Position numbers and translations under genes: made by a program
DNA from: Stentor coeruleus
Taxonomy: Eukaryota > Ciliophora > Heterotrichea > Heterotrichida > Stentoridae
Direction: 5' to 3'
Length of the DNA: 64,000 bases
Assembly (NCBI GenBank): GCA_001970955.1
Contig: MPUH01000113.1
Span: 39,846 to 103,845 of the forward strand
Shown: positions 28,044-38,318 of the stretch, piece after piece
Position numbering within the stretch: position 1 is the stretch's first letter
How the letters are laid out: each line of letters opens with the position of its first letter
The notes under the pieces: generated by a model
What the model saw: the letters and a program-made list of their open reading frames with translations, nothing else
Database searches by the model: none
What the model was told of the DNA's origin: nothing

Positions 28044-30071
28044 CTATTTTGATGAAACTTTTTCAAGTATAGCTTCAAGAGTTTTTTCCATTCGGTTAAC
28101 CTTGTTTTGTAATTCATATAGAATTTCTTTAGAGTTTTTATTGAAATCATCGTTTATAATTGTAAGATCAGTTGAAATCTTCTTAATTTCATTTTCTCTC
28201 GTAGATAAAAAATCGAAATCCCTTCCTTTAAGCTCATTAAGAGTTCCTTGTTTTATCCAAAATCTTATAAGTGATTTTATTTCATTTTTAAGATTATTGT
28301 TTTGCTGCTGCTTTATTGCAGCTGTCTTTTTAAATTTAATTTTTTCAAGTGGGAAATCATCAAGTATACTTAGAAAATCTTTTTTAGAGATAACAAAAAA
28401 TTCACATTCCATTGTAGCCACTATACTTTCTTCTCGGATTGAAGAAGTAAAAAGTTCAATTTCTCCAAAAAAGCCTCCTTTAAGATAAGATTTATAAGCT
28501 ATATGCTCGGATTCAGTAACTAAACTAACTCTCCCATCAACTATAATATAAGCATAATCTGCATAATCTCCTAAATGATAAACAAACTCATCAGTATTAA
28601 TTTTTAAAGGAGCAAGGGATGGAATTATAGCAACAATAAAAGCTGAATCTTTATCTTTAAAAAATGGTAATTGTTTAGCTATACCTCCATACATTGATAA
28701 CGCCACCTCATATCTTAAATTTTTCGGTAGTTCTTTAAATAATGAGTTTTTATCACTCCAAACAGCTCCAAGCTTACGATTTGAAAACTTTATCGCTTGT
28801 CTGATTTTTTGTTTCATTTCACCTGAAACATTTGTTTCTCTAATGAATTCATTGACTGCTGCCATTTTTTGTGCAAGAACTGAATCACGAGTATCAACTG
28901 CACTAAGAAAAGAACTCAATGATCCAATTGTAAAAGAGTAAAATCCAACTCCACATAGCATAAGAATTATAGCAATTGTCTTCTCAAGACTTGTTTTTGC
29001 TGATATATCTCCATACCCAACAGTTGTTATTGTAGTTATAGCCCAATAAATACATGTCAAATAAAGTGCACCTTTATCTAAATCCATCATTTCATATCTT
29101 ACTACCCATGTATCAGGAGAAAACTCATCAACTACTGCAGAGAAATACCAAAAACACCCAATAAAATGGACAAAGAAAAAAACTGTCAATAAAAACTGAG
29201 CAAATTTCAGTACTCTAGCATTTAGCTGGAAAAATTCCACAAAATTATTTATGACGTTACCTTGAGCATAATATTTTATCAATTTTACTACTCTGAAAAC
29301 ACGAATAATCCTATAAAGTCTAGGTAATTTGCTAGCACGAACTAATTTATTATATCGAGATACTTTTGCTGTTGTTGTTTGAAGGTCAATACTATAGTCT
29401 ATTAGACCAAATGGGATACTTGCTATAACATCCATAAGAAACCAGGTCTTTAAATAATGTATGACTATTTTTTTCATGTCACATATCTCATTTTGCTCAT
29501 TGTCTTTATATGAACTAATAAAATTTACTATGATGTCAAGTATGAAAAATATATCAATAACAGTATCTATAACTGTCATAAAATCCCAATATACATTTTC
29601 GTAAAAAGCAACTCTTATTGGCATGATAATCACTACATACAAAATGAAAATGGTTAAAAAGAAGTTCCAATACTTTAAAAATTTTGAGTCGTTTTTTAGA
29701 GCAAATTTAATTTTTTTGTTATATTTGGTCTTACTTGCAAAAGTCAATTGCATTGCACGCTTCCTGTTAAAAATATAATCTAAATTGTCTCTAAACTGAT
29801 TGTTCATATCAAGAACATGATGTGAAGTTCCATAAACCAAAAGATCGTTCCTAAACTTTTCCAATATAGATTGCACTTTTATATGAAATAAAGCTTTCCG
29901 CCACAATCTCTTGTATTTTGTATTTAAAACTACCTGTTTTGGAGGACTTAGAGGCTTTAGAAGAGATACAAATGGCTTGCTATTATTTCTGCTACCCCTT
30001 TGTGGTACAGTTCTTTTATCTATATCAGTGATCATTTCTGGGGTGATTAATACAAATTTCCTACCTGCCAT
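28044..30071 (-). CDS. Voltage-gated K+ channel with cyclic-nucleotide-binding domain
   Basis: A 675-residue channel starting at the ATG at 30071 (MAGRKFVLITPEMITDIDKR). It has six transmembrane helices, with S1 near FFLTIFILYVVIIMPIRVAF. The S4-like stretch carries spaced arginines (RASKLPRLYRIIRVFRVVKL, about residue 245-262). The pore has the K+ filter TTVGYGD (about residue 350). After S6 comes a C-linker and a cNMP-binding fold (~455-565: LGDYADYAYIIVDGRVSLVT, then GGFFGEIELF). The usual phosphate-cassette Arg is not obvious (FGEIELFTSSIREES), so ligand binding is uncertain. A coiled coil ends the protein. This is the EAG/HCN-like architecture. Ciliates have large sets of these for membrane excitability. 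Intronless. Confidence 0.92.
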   Translation of the reverse strand: MAGRKFVLITPEMITDIDKRTVPQRGSRNNSKPFVSLLKPLSPPKQVVLNTKYKRLWRKALFHIKVQSILEKFRNDLLVYGTSHHVLDMNNQFRDNLDYIFNRKRAMQLTFASKTKYNKKIKFALKNDSKFLKYWNFFLTIFILYVVIIMPIRVAFYENVYWDFMTVIDTVIDIFFILDIIVNFISSYKDNEQNEICDMKKIVIHYLKTWFLMDVIASIPFGLIDYSIDLQTTTAKVSRYNKLVRASKLPRLYRIIRVFRVVKLIKYYAQGNVINNFVEFFQLNARVLKFAQFLLTVFFFVHFIGCFWYFSAVVDEFSPDTWVVRYEMMDLDKGALYLTCIYWAITTITTVGYGDISAKTSLEKTIAIILMLCGVGFYSFTIGSLSSFLSAVDTRDSVLAQKMAAVNEFIRETNVSGEMKQKIRQAIKFSNRKLGAVWSDKNSLFKELPKNLRYEVALSMYGGIAKQLPFFKDKDSAFIVAIIPSLAPLKINTDEFVYHLGDYADYAYIIVDGRVSLVTESEHIAYKSYLKGGFFGEIELFTSSIREESIVATMECEFFVISKKDFLSILDDFPLEKIKFKKTAAIKQQQNNNLKNEIKSLIRFWIKQGTLNELKGRDFDFLSTRENEIKKISTDLTIINDDFNKNSKEILYELQNKVNRMEKTLEAILEKVSSK

Positions 30072-30422
30072 AATTAAATATATTCTAAAAATAAGTTTGC
30101 AAAACACTAAAGAAAGAATTTTTATGAAAAATAAAAATTTTTATTAAGTTTTTTTTGGTATATTAAATTTGGTAAATGGGTTAGAATAAGTCATGCTATA
30201 AGTATGCTAGAGATTTTATAGTTGTAATGAAAAAAAAGTTGTATAAATTTCTGTTTGGCTTGAATAATTGAACTTTTTTTAAATAATATAATATTATAGT
30301 AAATTAGACTAAAGATTATTACTTTTGCAATCTTCTTCATTATCTACTTCCTATTTAAAACCTTTAACAAATTAATTCAATCATTTGCTTAAATTCTATT
30401 TCTATCTTATTCTAAATAAAAA
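30072..30422. other. Intergenic, divergent promoter region
   Basis: AT-rich spacer between the channel gene and the first secreted-family gene. Nothing specific recognised. Confidence 0.5.
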
Positions 30423-30920
30423 ATGAAAATATTTCCAAGAATACTCATTTTAATTATAGCTTTAAAAGCCTTAGTAAAAAGCTGCCCACTATCCAGAACA
30501 TATGATTTGACCTTCTTTATCACAAGCTCGACTAACGATGTTCTGACATGTAGTACAAGATCTGCTGTATACGCAGTGGTCTCACCTTATGCAATCTCCT
30601 CACCTCCAGTAATGACATCTATATGGGATAGTACATCAGATCAAAATAGTTATCATTGCATAATGACAAAATATTTTTTTGTCCCAGGTAGACCTACAGC
30701 TGCGACAATAGATGAATTTACTGATGATTATGTAACTATAAAAATCAACGATGTTCAAGTTGCAGCGATATCAACTAACTCTGGATGTACATATCAATTA
30801 AACAAAGACGTTTTTTCATATATAAAACCAGGGCTAAATTCTCTTTATATTGATGCTCAAAACACTGGAGGCCCAGGGTTTTTTGGGTATAGGCTAACTA
30901 TTAAAACTCAGTTATCTTAA
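30423..30920 (+). CDS. Secreted four-Cys protein family, copy 1
   Basis: A 165-residue protein with a signal peptide (MKIFPRILILIIALKALVKS) and a mature domain of ~146 residues. Shared family marks are YDLTFF..SSTND.LTC, IWDS, YHC.MTKYFFVPGRP, DDY.T.KINDVQV, YIKPGLNSLYIDA.N and GYRLTIK. Four cysteines (after the signal, LTC, YHC, GC) could form two disulfides. The alternation of beta-strand-like segments and the DD...IN...KPG.N...N.GG pattern resemble galactose-binding/PA14-like beta-sandwich domains. That is inference, and I cannot name the family. Five copies occur in this window; this one is most like copy 4 (52136..52633), not its neighbours. Confidence 0.85.
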   Translation: MKIFPRILILIIALKALVKSCPLSRTYDLTFFITSSTNDVLTCSTRSAVYAVVSPYAISSPPVMTSIWDSTSDQNSYHCIMTKYFFVPGRPTAATIDEFTDDYVTIKINDVQVAAISTNSGCTYQLNKDVFSYIKPGLNSLYIDAQNTGGPGFFGYRLTIKTQLS

Positions 30921-31229
30921 AGATTTTATAGGTTATAGTTTGTAGATTGAAAGTGTATATATTGAAATACAATTAATTTTGATAGGCTAATTAATATAGA
31001 TTGACTGAAAATTTAATTTTAATTATAGTATTTGGGAATTATTAAGTGATTTACATTATTATTTATTTTTAAGACGTCGATTAAATGCACAATACAATTT
31101 GAAAACTCTTGCAATTTAAAATTATAATCAAGTATTTATTTAATATAAGTTCTATTATTATCAAAATCCTCTAATTTTATTATCTAAAATATGCTTATCT
31201 ATATATTTCTTACAAAATATTTCCCATAA
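30921..31229. other. Intergenic between tandem paralogues
   Basis: AT-rich spacer between copies 1 and 2 of the secreted family. No relic copy seen. Confidence 0.5.
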
Positions 31230-31727
31230 ATGAATCTAGCCTCCTTTTTTTTCATAGTAACTATAGCATCTAAAGCTTTTGCAACAAGCTGTACAAATTC
31301 TAATGCTTCTAATTTGACATTCTATATTTTAAGCTCAACAAATGATATCCTTACTTGTAGCACAAGAAGCCCTGTAAATGCAGTACTTTCACCTTACTTA
31401 ATAAGTAAATTTCCAGATTTAATTTCAATTTGGGACAGCCCCAAAGATACTAATATTTATCATTGTTTAATGACAAAGTACTTTTTTGTCCCCGGCAGGC
31501 TAATCAATGCAGTTTTAGATGGTTTTGCTGATGATACCATGACTATAATTATTAATGAATTTCAGGTCTCAGAATTTTCAAACACTGAAATATGTAAACT
31601 TCAGTTGAATAAGAATGTTTCTCGTTATATAAAGTCAGGGTTAAACAAACTTTTTATTGATGCATATAATGGTGGCGGTAAAGGATATTTTGGATATAGG
31701 CTGACAATTAATATACTATTAGATTAG
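31230..31727 (+). CDS. Secreted four-Cys protein family, copy 2
   Basis: A 165-residue paralogue. Signal peptide MNLASFFFIVTIASKAFATS, then CTNSNASNLTFYILSSTND, LTCSTRSPVNAV, IWDSPKD, YHCLMTKYFFVPGR, DDTMTIIINEFQV, and a C-terminal YIKSGLNKLFIDAYNGGGKG block ending GYRLTI. All four cysteines are kept. The DDY motif is DDT and NDVQV is NEFQV, so it has diverged at sites otherwise constant. ORF intact, no intron. Confidence 0.83.
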   Translation: MNLASFFFIVTIASKAFATSCTNSNASNLTFYILSSTNDILTCSTRSPVNAVLSPYLISKFPDLISIWDSPKDTNIYHCLMTKYFFVPGRLINAVLDGFADDTMTIIINEFQVSEFSNTEICKLQLNKNVSRYIKSGLNKLFIDAYNGGGKGYFGYRLTINILLD

Positions 31728-32342
31728 CATTTTCTAATCAATAAGCTTATTTATTATGTTTTAGTTTAGCATAGGACATAAACTAATTAAAATTACATTA
31801 TATGATAACTTGGCTTAGTTATATATAAATACCAAAGTAAAGTAAATAATGTAATCAAAATATTACTAAAGTATTTTTGCACTTTAAAATTGAGTGAAGT
31901 TTAAGCAATTACTATAAGATTGCTATATATACCTCTCGAAATTCTAGCTAAGATTTAGAATAAACTAGAATAATTATGTTTCTAAGATCCCTACAAATTG
32001 CTCTCTAACGGAAATTATTTTTCCTCAGAGGCAATTTTTGAATAAAAACTAATGAGCATAAAACATCTAGTTCCTGTTATTACTCCAAAATCATTAAACA
32101 ATGCAATGCATATATTATTAAAAGTTATGCCTATGCTAAATTTAATAAATTGTATCATTTATTTAAGTAAAATCTTTTACAAACAATAGTTTTATTACTC
32201 TTCTAAGAAATTTAGCTAATAGTGTTTCCATCTGAAATCATAAAATATACTCATATCGCAAAATATAAAAATTTACATTATTGATATTTTATATTTAAAT
32301 CATATTAAAGTTAAGAGTTTTTTTACATTTATAAATAATAAA
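31728..32342. other. Intergenic between tandem paralogues
   Basis: AT-rich, 615 nt. A CTC-type inverted pair occurs near 32001..32033 (TGCTCTCTAACGGAAATTAT and CCTCAGAGGCA) but I cannot assign it. No relic of the family seen. Confidence 0.45.
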
Positions 32343-32843
32343 ATGAAGGCAATAGATGGATTATTCATATTAACTCTAACTTTCAAAATTGTAGAAAGCT
32401 GTTCCACAGGAAAGATTTACGATTTGACATATTATTTCGAAAGCTCTACAAATGATATTTTAACTTGTGACAATAGAGCTCCTGTAAAAGCTGTTTCTCC
32501 TGGAATTTACGCACTCAATGGACCTCCAGCATTAGCATCAATTTGGGATAGTAAAACAAACACAAATGCTTATCACTGCACAATGACGGAATACTTTTTT
32601 ATACCAGCTCTCCCATATTATGTTCTTATTACAACTTTTGGTGATGATTATATTACAGTTAAGATTAATGATGTGCAAGTCTCAGAAATATCAACTACAG
32701 CTCAATGCACTTATCAAGTAGACAAAGTTGCTACTTCATATATAAAACCAGGATTAAATAAACTTTACATTGATGCAAATAATCAAGGAAGTTATGGGCT
32801 TTTTGCATATAGATTAAAAATAGTTTCTAAGTTTGCAGCGTAA
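32343..32843 (+). CDS. Secreted four-Cys protein family, copy 3
   Basis: A 166-residue paralogue. Signal peptide MKAIDGLFILTLTFKIVES, then CSTGKIYDLTYYFESSTND, LTCDNRAPVKAV, IWDSKTN, YHCTMTEYFFIPALP, DDYITVKINDVQV, QCTY and YIKPGLNKLYIDANNQGSYG, ending FAYRLKI. Four cysteines conserved. KYFFVPGR is changed to EYFFIPALP and GYRL to AYRL. Third of three genes in tandem on the plus strand. Intact, intronless. Confidence 0.83.
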   Translation: MKAIDGLFILTLTFKIVESCSTGKIYDLTYYFESSTNDILTCDNRAPVKAVSPGIYALNGPPALASIWDSKTNTNAYHCTMTEYFFIPALPYYVLITTFGDDYITVKINDVQVSEISTTAQCTYQVDKVATSYIKPGLNKLYIDANNQGSYGLFAYRLKIVSKFAA

Positions 32844-33129
32844 TAGCTAAGTATTTAATAGATAGAAGCACAATGCTCAAAATAAGGAAACATGAACTAA
32901 TTTTATAAATTTATATTAATATAGTTTAAAAGTATTTTATTGCATTTTAAATATAAGTATGAAGACAATGGAGTTCTAATCAATAAAATCTTGAGGAATG
33001 CTTTATAAAATAATTTGATATAATATTTTAAATTAGGTAGATTAGCAGTGTGATAAAAAAACATTTGTATCAAGTTAAAATTTTATTGGGTAAATTTGTT
33101 TAACAAAATAATAATAATACATTCGAAAG

Positions 33130-33530
33130 AATTAAAAAAGTCATGAACTTTTTATCTATAATTGTTACTGTGGACGATGGGTCAACCTTTTAATTCGAAA
33201 TTTTGATAGTCAATGTTGAAGAATTATTGTCGTTGTTGGTTCTCAGTTTTTTGATTCGTTCTTGATTTCTTAAGTTTCTTTATTAAATTTTCCCAAATCA
33301 TATTATACTTCGCATCTTCACTATCTCTAACTTCTTAGACCAAAACCTCATCATCTTGGATTCACTTCTTTTAACTTCTAAAATATCCCATTCCACAATT
33401 TCCAAGCCAATAATTTATTTGATTTTATCTCAAACCATGCCTGTCTCACCAAATCTAAAAAGAAAGTTGATATTTAATTTTTGAATCCTCTCAGCTCCAA
33501 GGCCAAATTCAATTTTTCTATATTTTTAAA
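33130..33530 (-). pseudogene. Possible decayed coding region of unknown parent
   Basis: On the minus strand this stretch reads as protein-like runs interrupted by stops and at least one frame change: LDLVRQAWFEIKSNKLLAWK, then LWNGIF, then in another frame EVRDSEDAKYNMIWENLIKK followed by LKKSRTNQKTENQQRQ. Codon-like composition and amphipathic helices suggest a dead coiled-coil gene rather than random AT-rich DNA. I cannot name a parent. The rest of 32844..33547 is AT-rich spacer upstream of the P4-ATPase. Confidence 0.35.
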
Positions 33531-33547
33531 GGTTAATTTTTAATAAA

Positions 33548-36500
33548 ATGTCAGCAGAGGAGACCGATTTTAGCAGCCGTACTATCTGGGCGAACTTTCC
33601 TGAAGTAAATCAAGGTTTTGCAAACAATTGTGTAAAGACAACCAAATACAATCTTCTAACCTTTCTCCCATTTTCCTTGTTTATTCAATTCCGTAGAGTC
33701 AGCAACATATATTTTCTCATAACTGCGATTCTTCAATCTATTCCTCAAATCTCCCCATTGCAGCCATTTACGGCAATAGCTCCTTTAGTTTTCGTACTGG
33801 GGGTAAGTATGATTAGAGAAGGCATAGAAGATTATTTAAGGTATAAAAGTGATAAGGAAATCAATAGTAGCCCAACAATGATATATAAAAAAGGGAGATT
33901 CCAACAAGTGTGTTTTGAAGATATAAAGGTTGGTGATGTAGTTTTTGTTGTCAAAAATCAGGTTTTTCCTTGTGACATTGTAATGCTTTCTAATTCAAAT
34001 GAAAATGGGACAGCTTATATTGAAACATCGTCACTTGATGGAGAAAAGGCTCTTAAATCTAGACAGGCCTTTGTCCATACTCAAGGACTTTTTACTGATG
34101 ACAAGGCTAATAGGATTGCGAGCATGATTAAATGCGAGCTTCCCAATTCCCGGCTGTATAACTTTTCTGGTACATTTGAGTTCCATTCTGTTAAATATCC
34201 ACTTGACAAAGCCCATTTGCTACTTGCAGGGGCTTTTCTTCGTAATACCGAATGGGCGATTGGGGTATCAGTCTACACTGGCGGAGATACAAAACTTCGT
34301 CAAAATATGATGGGCCGAAAATACAAAGAAAGCCGTATTGAGCATAATGCAAATCGCTATATAGCCCTTATTATAATCTTACAATTCTGTTTATGCATAG
34401 CTTGTGCCATAGCTTCTGGTTATTGGGTAAGTCAAAATATTCATGAGCACACTTACATTAGATATGAAAAAAGTTATGATATATATGACAAAGGCGGTAT
34501 GCAAGGGTTTTTAAGCTATTTCACATACTTTCTTTTACTAAACACAATGCTCCCAATATCTTTAATAATATCATTAGAGCTGCTTAAACTAGGACAAGGG
34601 TTTTTTATGATGATGGATATTATGATGTATAGTGAAAAACGCGATCGTTGCTGCAAAGTGAGTTCATTTAGTCTTAATGAAGAACTAGGAATGATCAAAC
34701 ATATTTTTAGTGATAAGACTGGGACATTAACTTGCAATCAGATGGAATTTAAGTTCTTTTGTACTGGGACAAGGATTTATGGTGACCAAAGTGTACTTTT
34801 TAACCTTGGTTTAAAGACAAAAGTTACGTTTGAAGATAGAGAAATTAAATTCACTTTTAATGATAAACATGTTGAAAACGACCTTTTTAGTGACCATGAA
34901 ATAAAACTTAAATACCCTGTTGTTATGAGAGAAGAAGGTATTGTTATTGATACCCAAAGACAAATTACTGATTTAATAATAAAATGCCTTGCTTTATGCC
35001 ATGAATGCATTATTGAAAATACTGAAGAAGAAGGACTTAAGTACACAGGGCCTAGTCCAGATGATGTAGTACTTGTTGATACAGCTCGGAGGATTGGCTA
35101 CACCCTGATGAAAATTAAGTCTGAAAAAATGTACTTGGAAATCAATAACAAACTAAAAGATATCACTACAAACGAAACTTTTGAAAGGATTTGTATACTA
35201 GAATTTAATTCTGATAGAAAAAGAATGTCAGTTGTTCTAAAAGATTTAAAAACAGGTAAATACATGATTTTTATGAAAGGTGCTGACAACTTCATCATTG
35301 AAAGATTGTCTTCAGAAAATCATCGTGAGAACATAGCTAGGCTTGGGGAACTTGTTGGATCATTCTCACGAAGAGGTTTTAGAACTTTAGTTATGAGTTT
35401 CAAATATATATCTGAAGAAGATTTCAATAGTTGGAAAGTTAAATATGACGAAGCTATTACGCAGATTAACGGCAGAGAAGCTGCTGTTGCTAAAGTTGCT
35501 GAGGAGATTGAAACAGATATGTACCTTCTTGGATGCACAGCAGTTGAAGATGCTTTACAAGATGATGTTCCTGAAACAATAAATGATTTACTTAAAGCTG
35601 GTTTAAGCTTTTGGATGCTTACTGGAGATAAATTAGAAACAGCTGAAAATATTGGTAAGACTTGTTCTTTGATAGATGATAATATGGTTGTGGAAAAATG
35701 TTCAGTTTTAACAGCTGAGGATTGCTATAAAAGAATGAAAGAGGCTTATAAGAATTTCAAGAAAAATTTGAATGAAAAGCAACTTGCTCTAATTATTGAG
35801 GGCTCAGCTTTACAAATTGTTCTTTATGACTATGACGACATGGCGAAAAGAGAGAAGTTTATCGAGATTTCAAATAGTGAAAATAATAGACTCGCTGCTT
35901 CTAAGGCTAAGAAGTACTTTTTAAAAATGTCGAATATTTGCAAGACAATTATTTGTTGTAGGGTCTCGCCTGGAGAAAAAAGAGAAGTCGTAAAATTAGT
36001 CAAAGATAATACTGATAAAGTTACCCTATCAATAGGTGATGGGGCAAATGATGTTCCGATGATATTAGAAGCACATATTGGTGTAGGACTTTATGGAGAA
36101 GAGGGTATCCAAGCTGTTCAAGCTAGTGACTATGCTTTAGGTGAATTCAGATATCTTTGGGAACTTCTTCTTGTTCATGGAAGATTCAATTATATAAGAC
36201 AAAGTGAAATGATTCTCTATTTCTTTTATAAAAACTTAGTCTTCACATTACCTCAATTCCTTTTTGCCCATTATTGCGCATACAGTGGTCAAACTGTTTA
36301 TGATGATTGGTATTTGACCTTCTACAATCTTGTCTTCACAGCTTTGCCTTTATTCATGAGGGCACTTTTTGAAAGAGATTATGAAGTTCCTAAAAGGTGG
36401 GAGTCAACAGGAGACAATGCTATAGATGACAAAAAAGCACTTAGAAAAAGAATACCAACAGTATATAAAGTTGGAATGGATAACCAGCTTTTTACATTAT

Positions 36501-37204
36501 CAAGATTTGTATTGTGGATATTTAATGGGATTTTACATGCAATTATTGTGTTTTTTATACCACTTTATGCTTCAGAAGAAGGAATTATGGACTCAGATGG
36601 TAGAAGTTATGACCAATGGAGTTTCTCAATCGCATCTTTTTCATCGATTATCATTATTGTCAACCTTAAATTGGCTATAAACACGAAACTTTGGAATAAA
36701 TTCCATTACATTTGCATGTTTGGGCTTAGTATTTTACTATACTTTGTCTTTATTCTAATATATGATGCTGTTACTTATACTTCATCATATAGAACAGTTT
36801 ATACATTGCTAGGTACTCATTATTATTATTTTTGTATACTGGCTAATGTCTTTTTAGTCTGTGCAATTGATGTAGCTTTTACTACAGTAACTAAAATTTT
36901 CTGGCCTACGGATTCAGATATTATGGCACAAGAGACTATTTCATTGAAGAAAGGACATAGAAAGACTATGTCTGGATTTACTATAAATGAGAATTCAAAC
37001 AGTGATAAATGTAATGAATATGAAGTTAATAAGGAAAAAAATAGGTTTGAAGCTGAAAACTTGACTATGAATCCATCGGTAAAAAAAGTTGATCCAGAAG
37101 ATTATAGTTCTATGAAAAACGTGGATCAAGAAGATAATGATGAGAAAATATTGGTTAATAGTGGAGATAAAATTACGAAGAAGCATAATTACGAAGAAGA
37201 ATAG
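33548..37204 (+). CDS. P4-type ATPase (phospholipid flippase)
   Basis: A 1218-residue flippase that moves phospholipid from the outer to the cytosolic leaflet. The N-terminus has the P4 start (TIWANFPEVNQGFANNCVKT, YNLLTFLPFSLFIQFRRVSN). The actuator loop reads SSLDGEKALKSR (about residue 160) where most P4 enzymes have DGET. M4 has LPISLIISLELLK, the P-loop FSDKTGTLTCNQMEFK (about 389), the N-domain FNSDRKRMSVVLKD, then WMLTGDKLETAENIG, and the hinge IGDGANDVPMILEA (about 830). M7-M10 follow (LFAHYCAYSGQTVYDDWYLT, FTALPLFMRALFERD). The tail is hydrophilic and rich in N, D, E and K. Flippases of this class need a CDC50 partner; one lies 2.7 kb downstream (39917..40921). Intronless. Confidence 0.95.
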   Translation: MSAEETDFSSRTIWANFPEVNQGFANNCVKTTKYNLLTFLPFSLFIQFRRVSNIYFLITAILQSIPQISPLQPFTAIAPLVFVLGVSMIREGIEDYLRYKSDKEINSSPTMIYKKGRFQQVCFEDIKVGDVVFVVKNQVFPCDIVMLSNSNENGTAYIETSSLDGEKALKSRQAFVHTQGLFTDDKANRIASMIKCELPNSRLYNFSGTFEFHSVKYPLDKAHLLLAGAFLRNTEWAIGVSVYTGGDTKLRQNMMGRKYKESRIEHNANRYIALIIILQFCLCIACAIASGYWVSQNIHEHTYIRYEKSYDIYDKGGMQGFLSYFTYFLLLNTMLPISLIISLELLKLGQGFFMMMDIMMYSEKRDRCCKVSSFSLNEELGMIKHIFSDKTGTLTCNQMEFKFFCTGTRIYGDQSVLFNLGLKTKVTFEDREIKFTFNDKHVENDLFSDHEIKLKYPVVMREEGIVIDTQRQITDLIIKCLALCHECIIENTEEEGLKYTGPSPDDVVLVDTARRIGYTLMKIKSEKMYLEINNKLKDITTNETFERICILEFNSDRKRMSVVLKDLKTGKYMIFMKGADNFIIERLSSENHRENIARLGELVGSFSRRGFRTLVMSFKYISEEDFNSWKVKYDEAITQINGREAAVAKVAEEIETDMYLLGCTAVEDALQDDVPETINDLLKAGLSFWMLTGDKLETAENIGKTCSLIDDNMVVEKCSVLTAEDCYKRMKEAYKNFKKNLNEKQLALIIEGSALQIVLYDYDDMAKREKFIEISNSENNRLAASKAKKYFLKMSNICKTIICCRVSPGEKREVVKLVKDNTDKVTLSIGDGANDVPMILEAHIGVGLYGEEGIQAVQASDYALGEFRYLWELLLVHGRFNYIRQSEMILYFFYKNLVFTLPQFLFAHYCAYSGQTVYDDWYLTFYNLVFTALPLFMRALFERDYEVPKRWESTGDNAIDDKKALRKRIPTVYKVGMDNQLFTLSRFVLWIFNGILHAIIVFFIPLYASEEGIMDSDGRSYDQWSFSIASFSSIIIIVNLKLAINTKLWNKFHYICMFGLSILLYFVFILIYDAVTYTSSYRTVYTLLGTHYYYFCILANVFLVCAIDVAFTTVTKIFWPTDSDIMAQETISLKKGHRKTMSGFTINENSNSDKCNEYEVNKEKNRFEAENLTMNPSVKKVDPEDYSSMKNVDQEDNDEKILVNSGDKITKKHNYEEE

Positions 37205-38318
37205 TTAGGAAGAAGTTTATTAACCATAATATAATGGATTAAATAAAGGTTTTGATTTGAGAAATATGATTTATTGTACAAATTAAAATAAGACATTTGA
37301 CTTATTATAATTCTGTTTTTATTATCACTTTAGATCAGTTAAAGATATAGATTAATTACTTGTAAATGATATTTTAGAATTTTCTTAATAAGCATGATTT
37401 AATCTAGCACTTTCACTTGCTTTGCAACTACATTTTAAAATTAATTGTGATACTTCAAAATTTATCTTATTATCTTTTCTGAAATTTTCAGCAAATATAT
37501 TAACTTTAGTAATATACTATGTTAGCACACTGGTATGACAACTTTTAATAAATTTATCATTTTCAATTGAAAAGTTCTGAATGCACTTAAGTGATTATAA
37601 CCTTCATCTTCTATATCAAAATTTTAAGATATAAAATCTCCTTTTACATTTTTTTGCGGTGAATCTCTACCTCGATAAGAAATAAAATTTTCAAAATATT
37701 TCTTACCATAACCATAAAAATTGCAGTCTTGATTAACAATAAGCAAATTGTTCATTGAGAAAATATCTACAGTAAAAAAAGGCATCTATAAGTGAAACTT
37801 TAATAACCTTATTTCATGTCTAATATTTTTCCCTAATCACTTAAATCATCACTTAATACCTAAATAGCTTCTTTTTAATACCTTCCTTCAAAGTTTTTTC
37901 ACTACATCTAAAACCATAAAAACATATTTCCATACAACATAAGCTAAAAATCAAATTACTGCAAAGAAAAATCCTTTCAATCTCCAAACAATTATAGTTA
38001 ATAAACTCAAAAATTCTTATAAATAAAAAAAATCCTTCAATCATATAAGTATTCCTATTTAAAACTCAATGCTTAAATATTTACCCTAAACCCACAAACT
38101 TAAGAAAATAAAAAATCAGGATTATATATGAAAACTATAGCTATTTGAAGACTAGATGTTTATATAATGCTAGTAAATAAAGTATTTTGTTTTTATTCAA
38201 GTCTATGCTAAATAGTAAAGCTGCGGTCGATATAATTTTTATTTTTGTTGAAAAAATGACGAAGAATTTTTATGATCAGACCAACACACTAAGATCGATA
38301 TATTTATACTTAAACTCT
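37205..38318. other. Intergenic with coding relic
   Basis: Convergent spacer between the P4-ATPase and MYB genes. It contains the relic at 37352..37785. The rest is AT-rich with no recognised element. Confidence 0.5.
37352..37785 (-). pseudogene. Decayed open reading frame of unknown parent
   Basis: Starting at an ATG at 37785 (minus), the sequence reads MPFFTVDIFSMNNLLIVNQD, then YGKKYFENFISYRGRDSPQK and so on. A TAA interrupts at FIS*NFD, then after a frame change the relic continues: ENDKFIKSCHTSVLT, a TAG, YITKVNIFAENFRKDNKINF, SQLILKCSCKASESARLNHA, a TAA, and ENSKISFTSN before a final TAA at 37352. The residue make-up is that of a normal protein. No 15- or 16-nt intron repairs it. Parent family not recognised. 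Confidence 0.45.
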
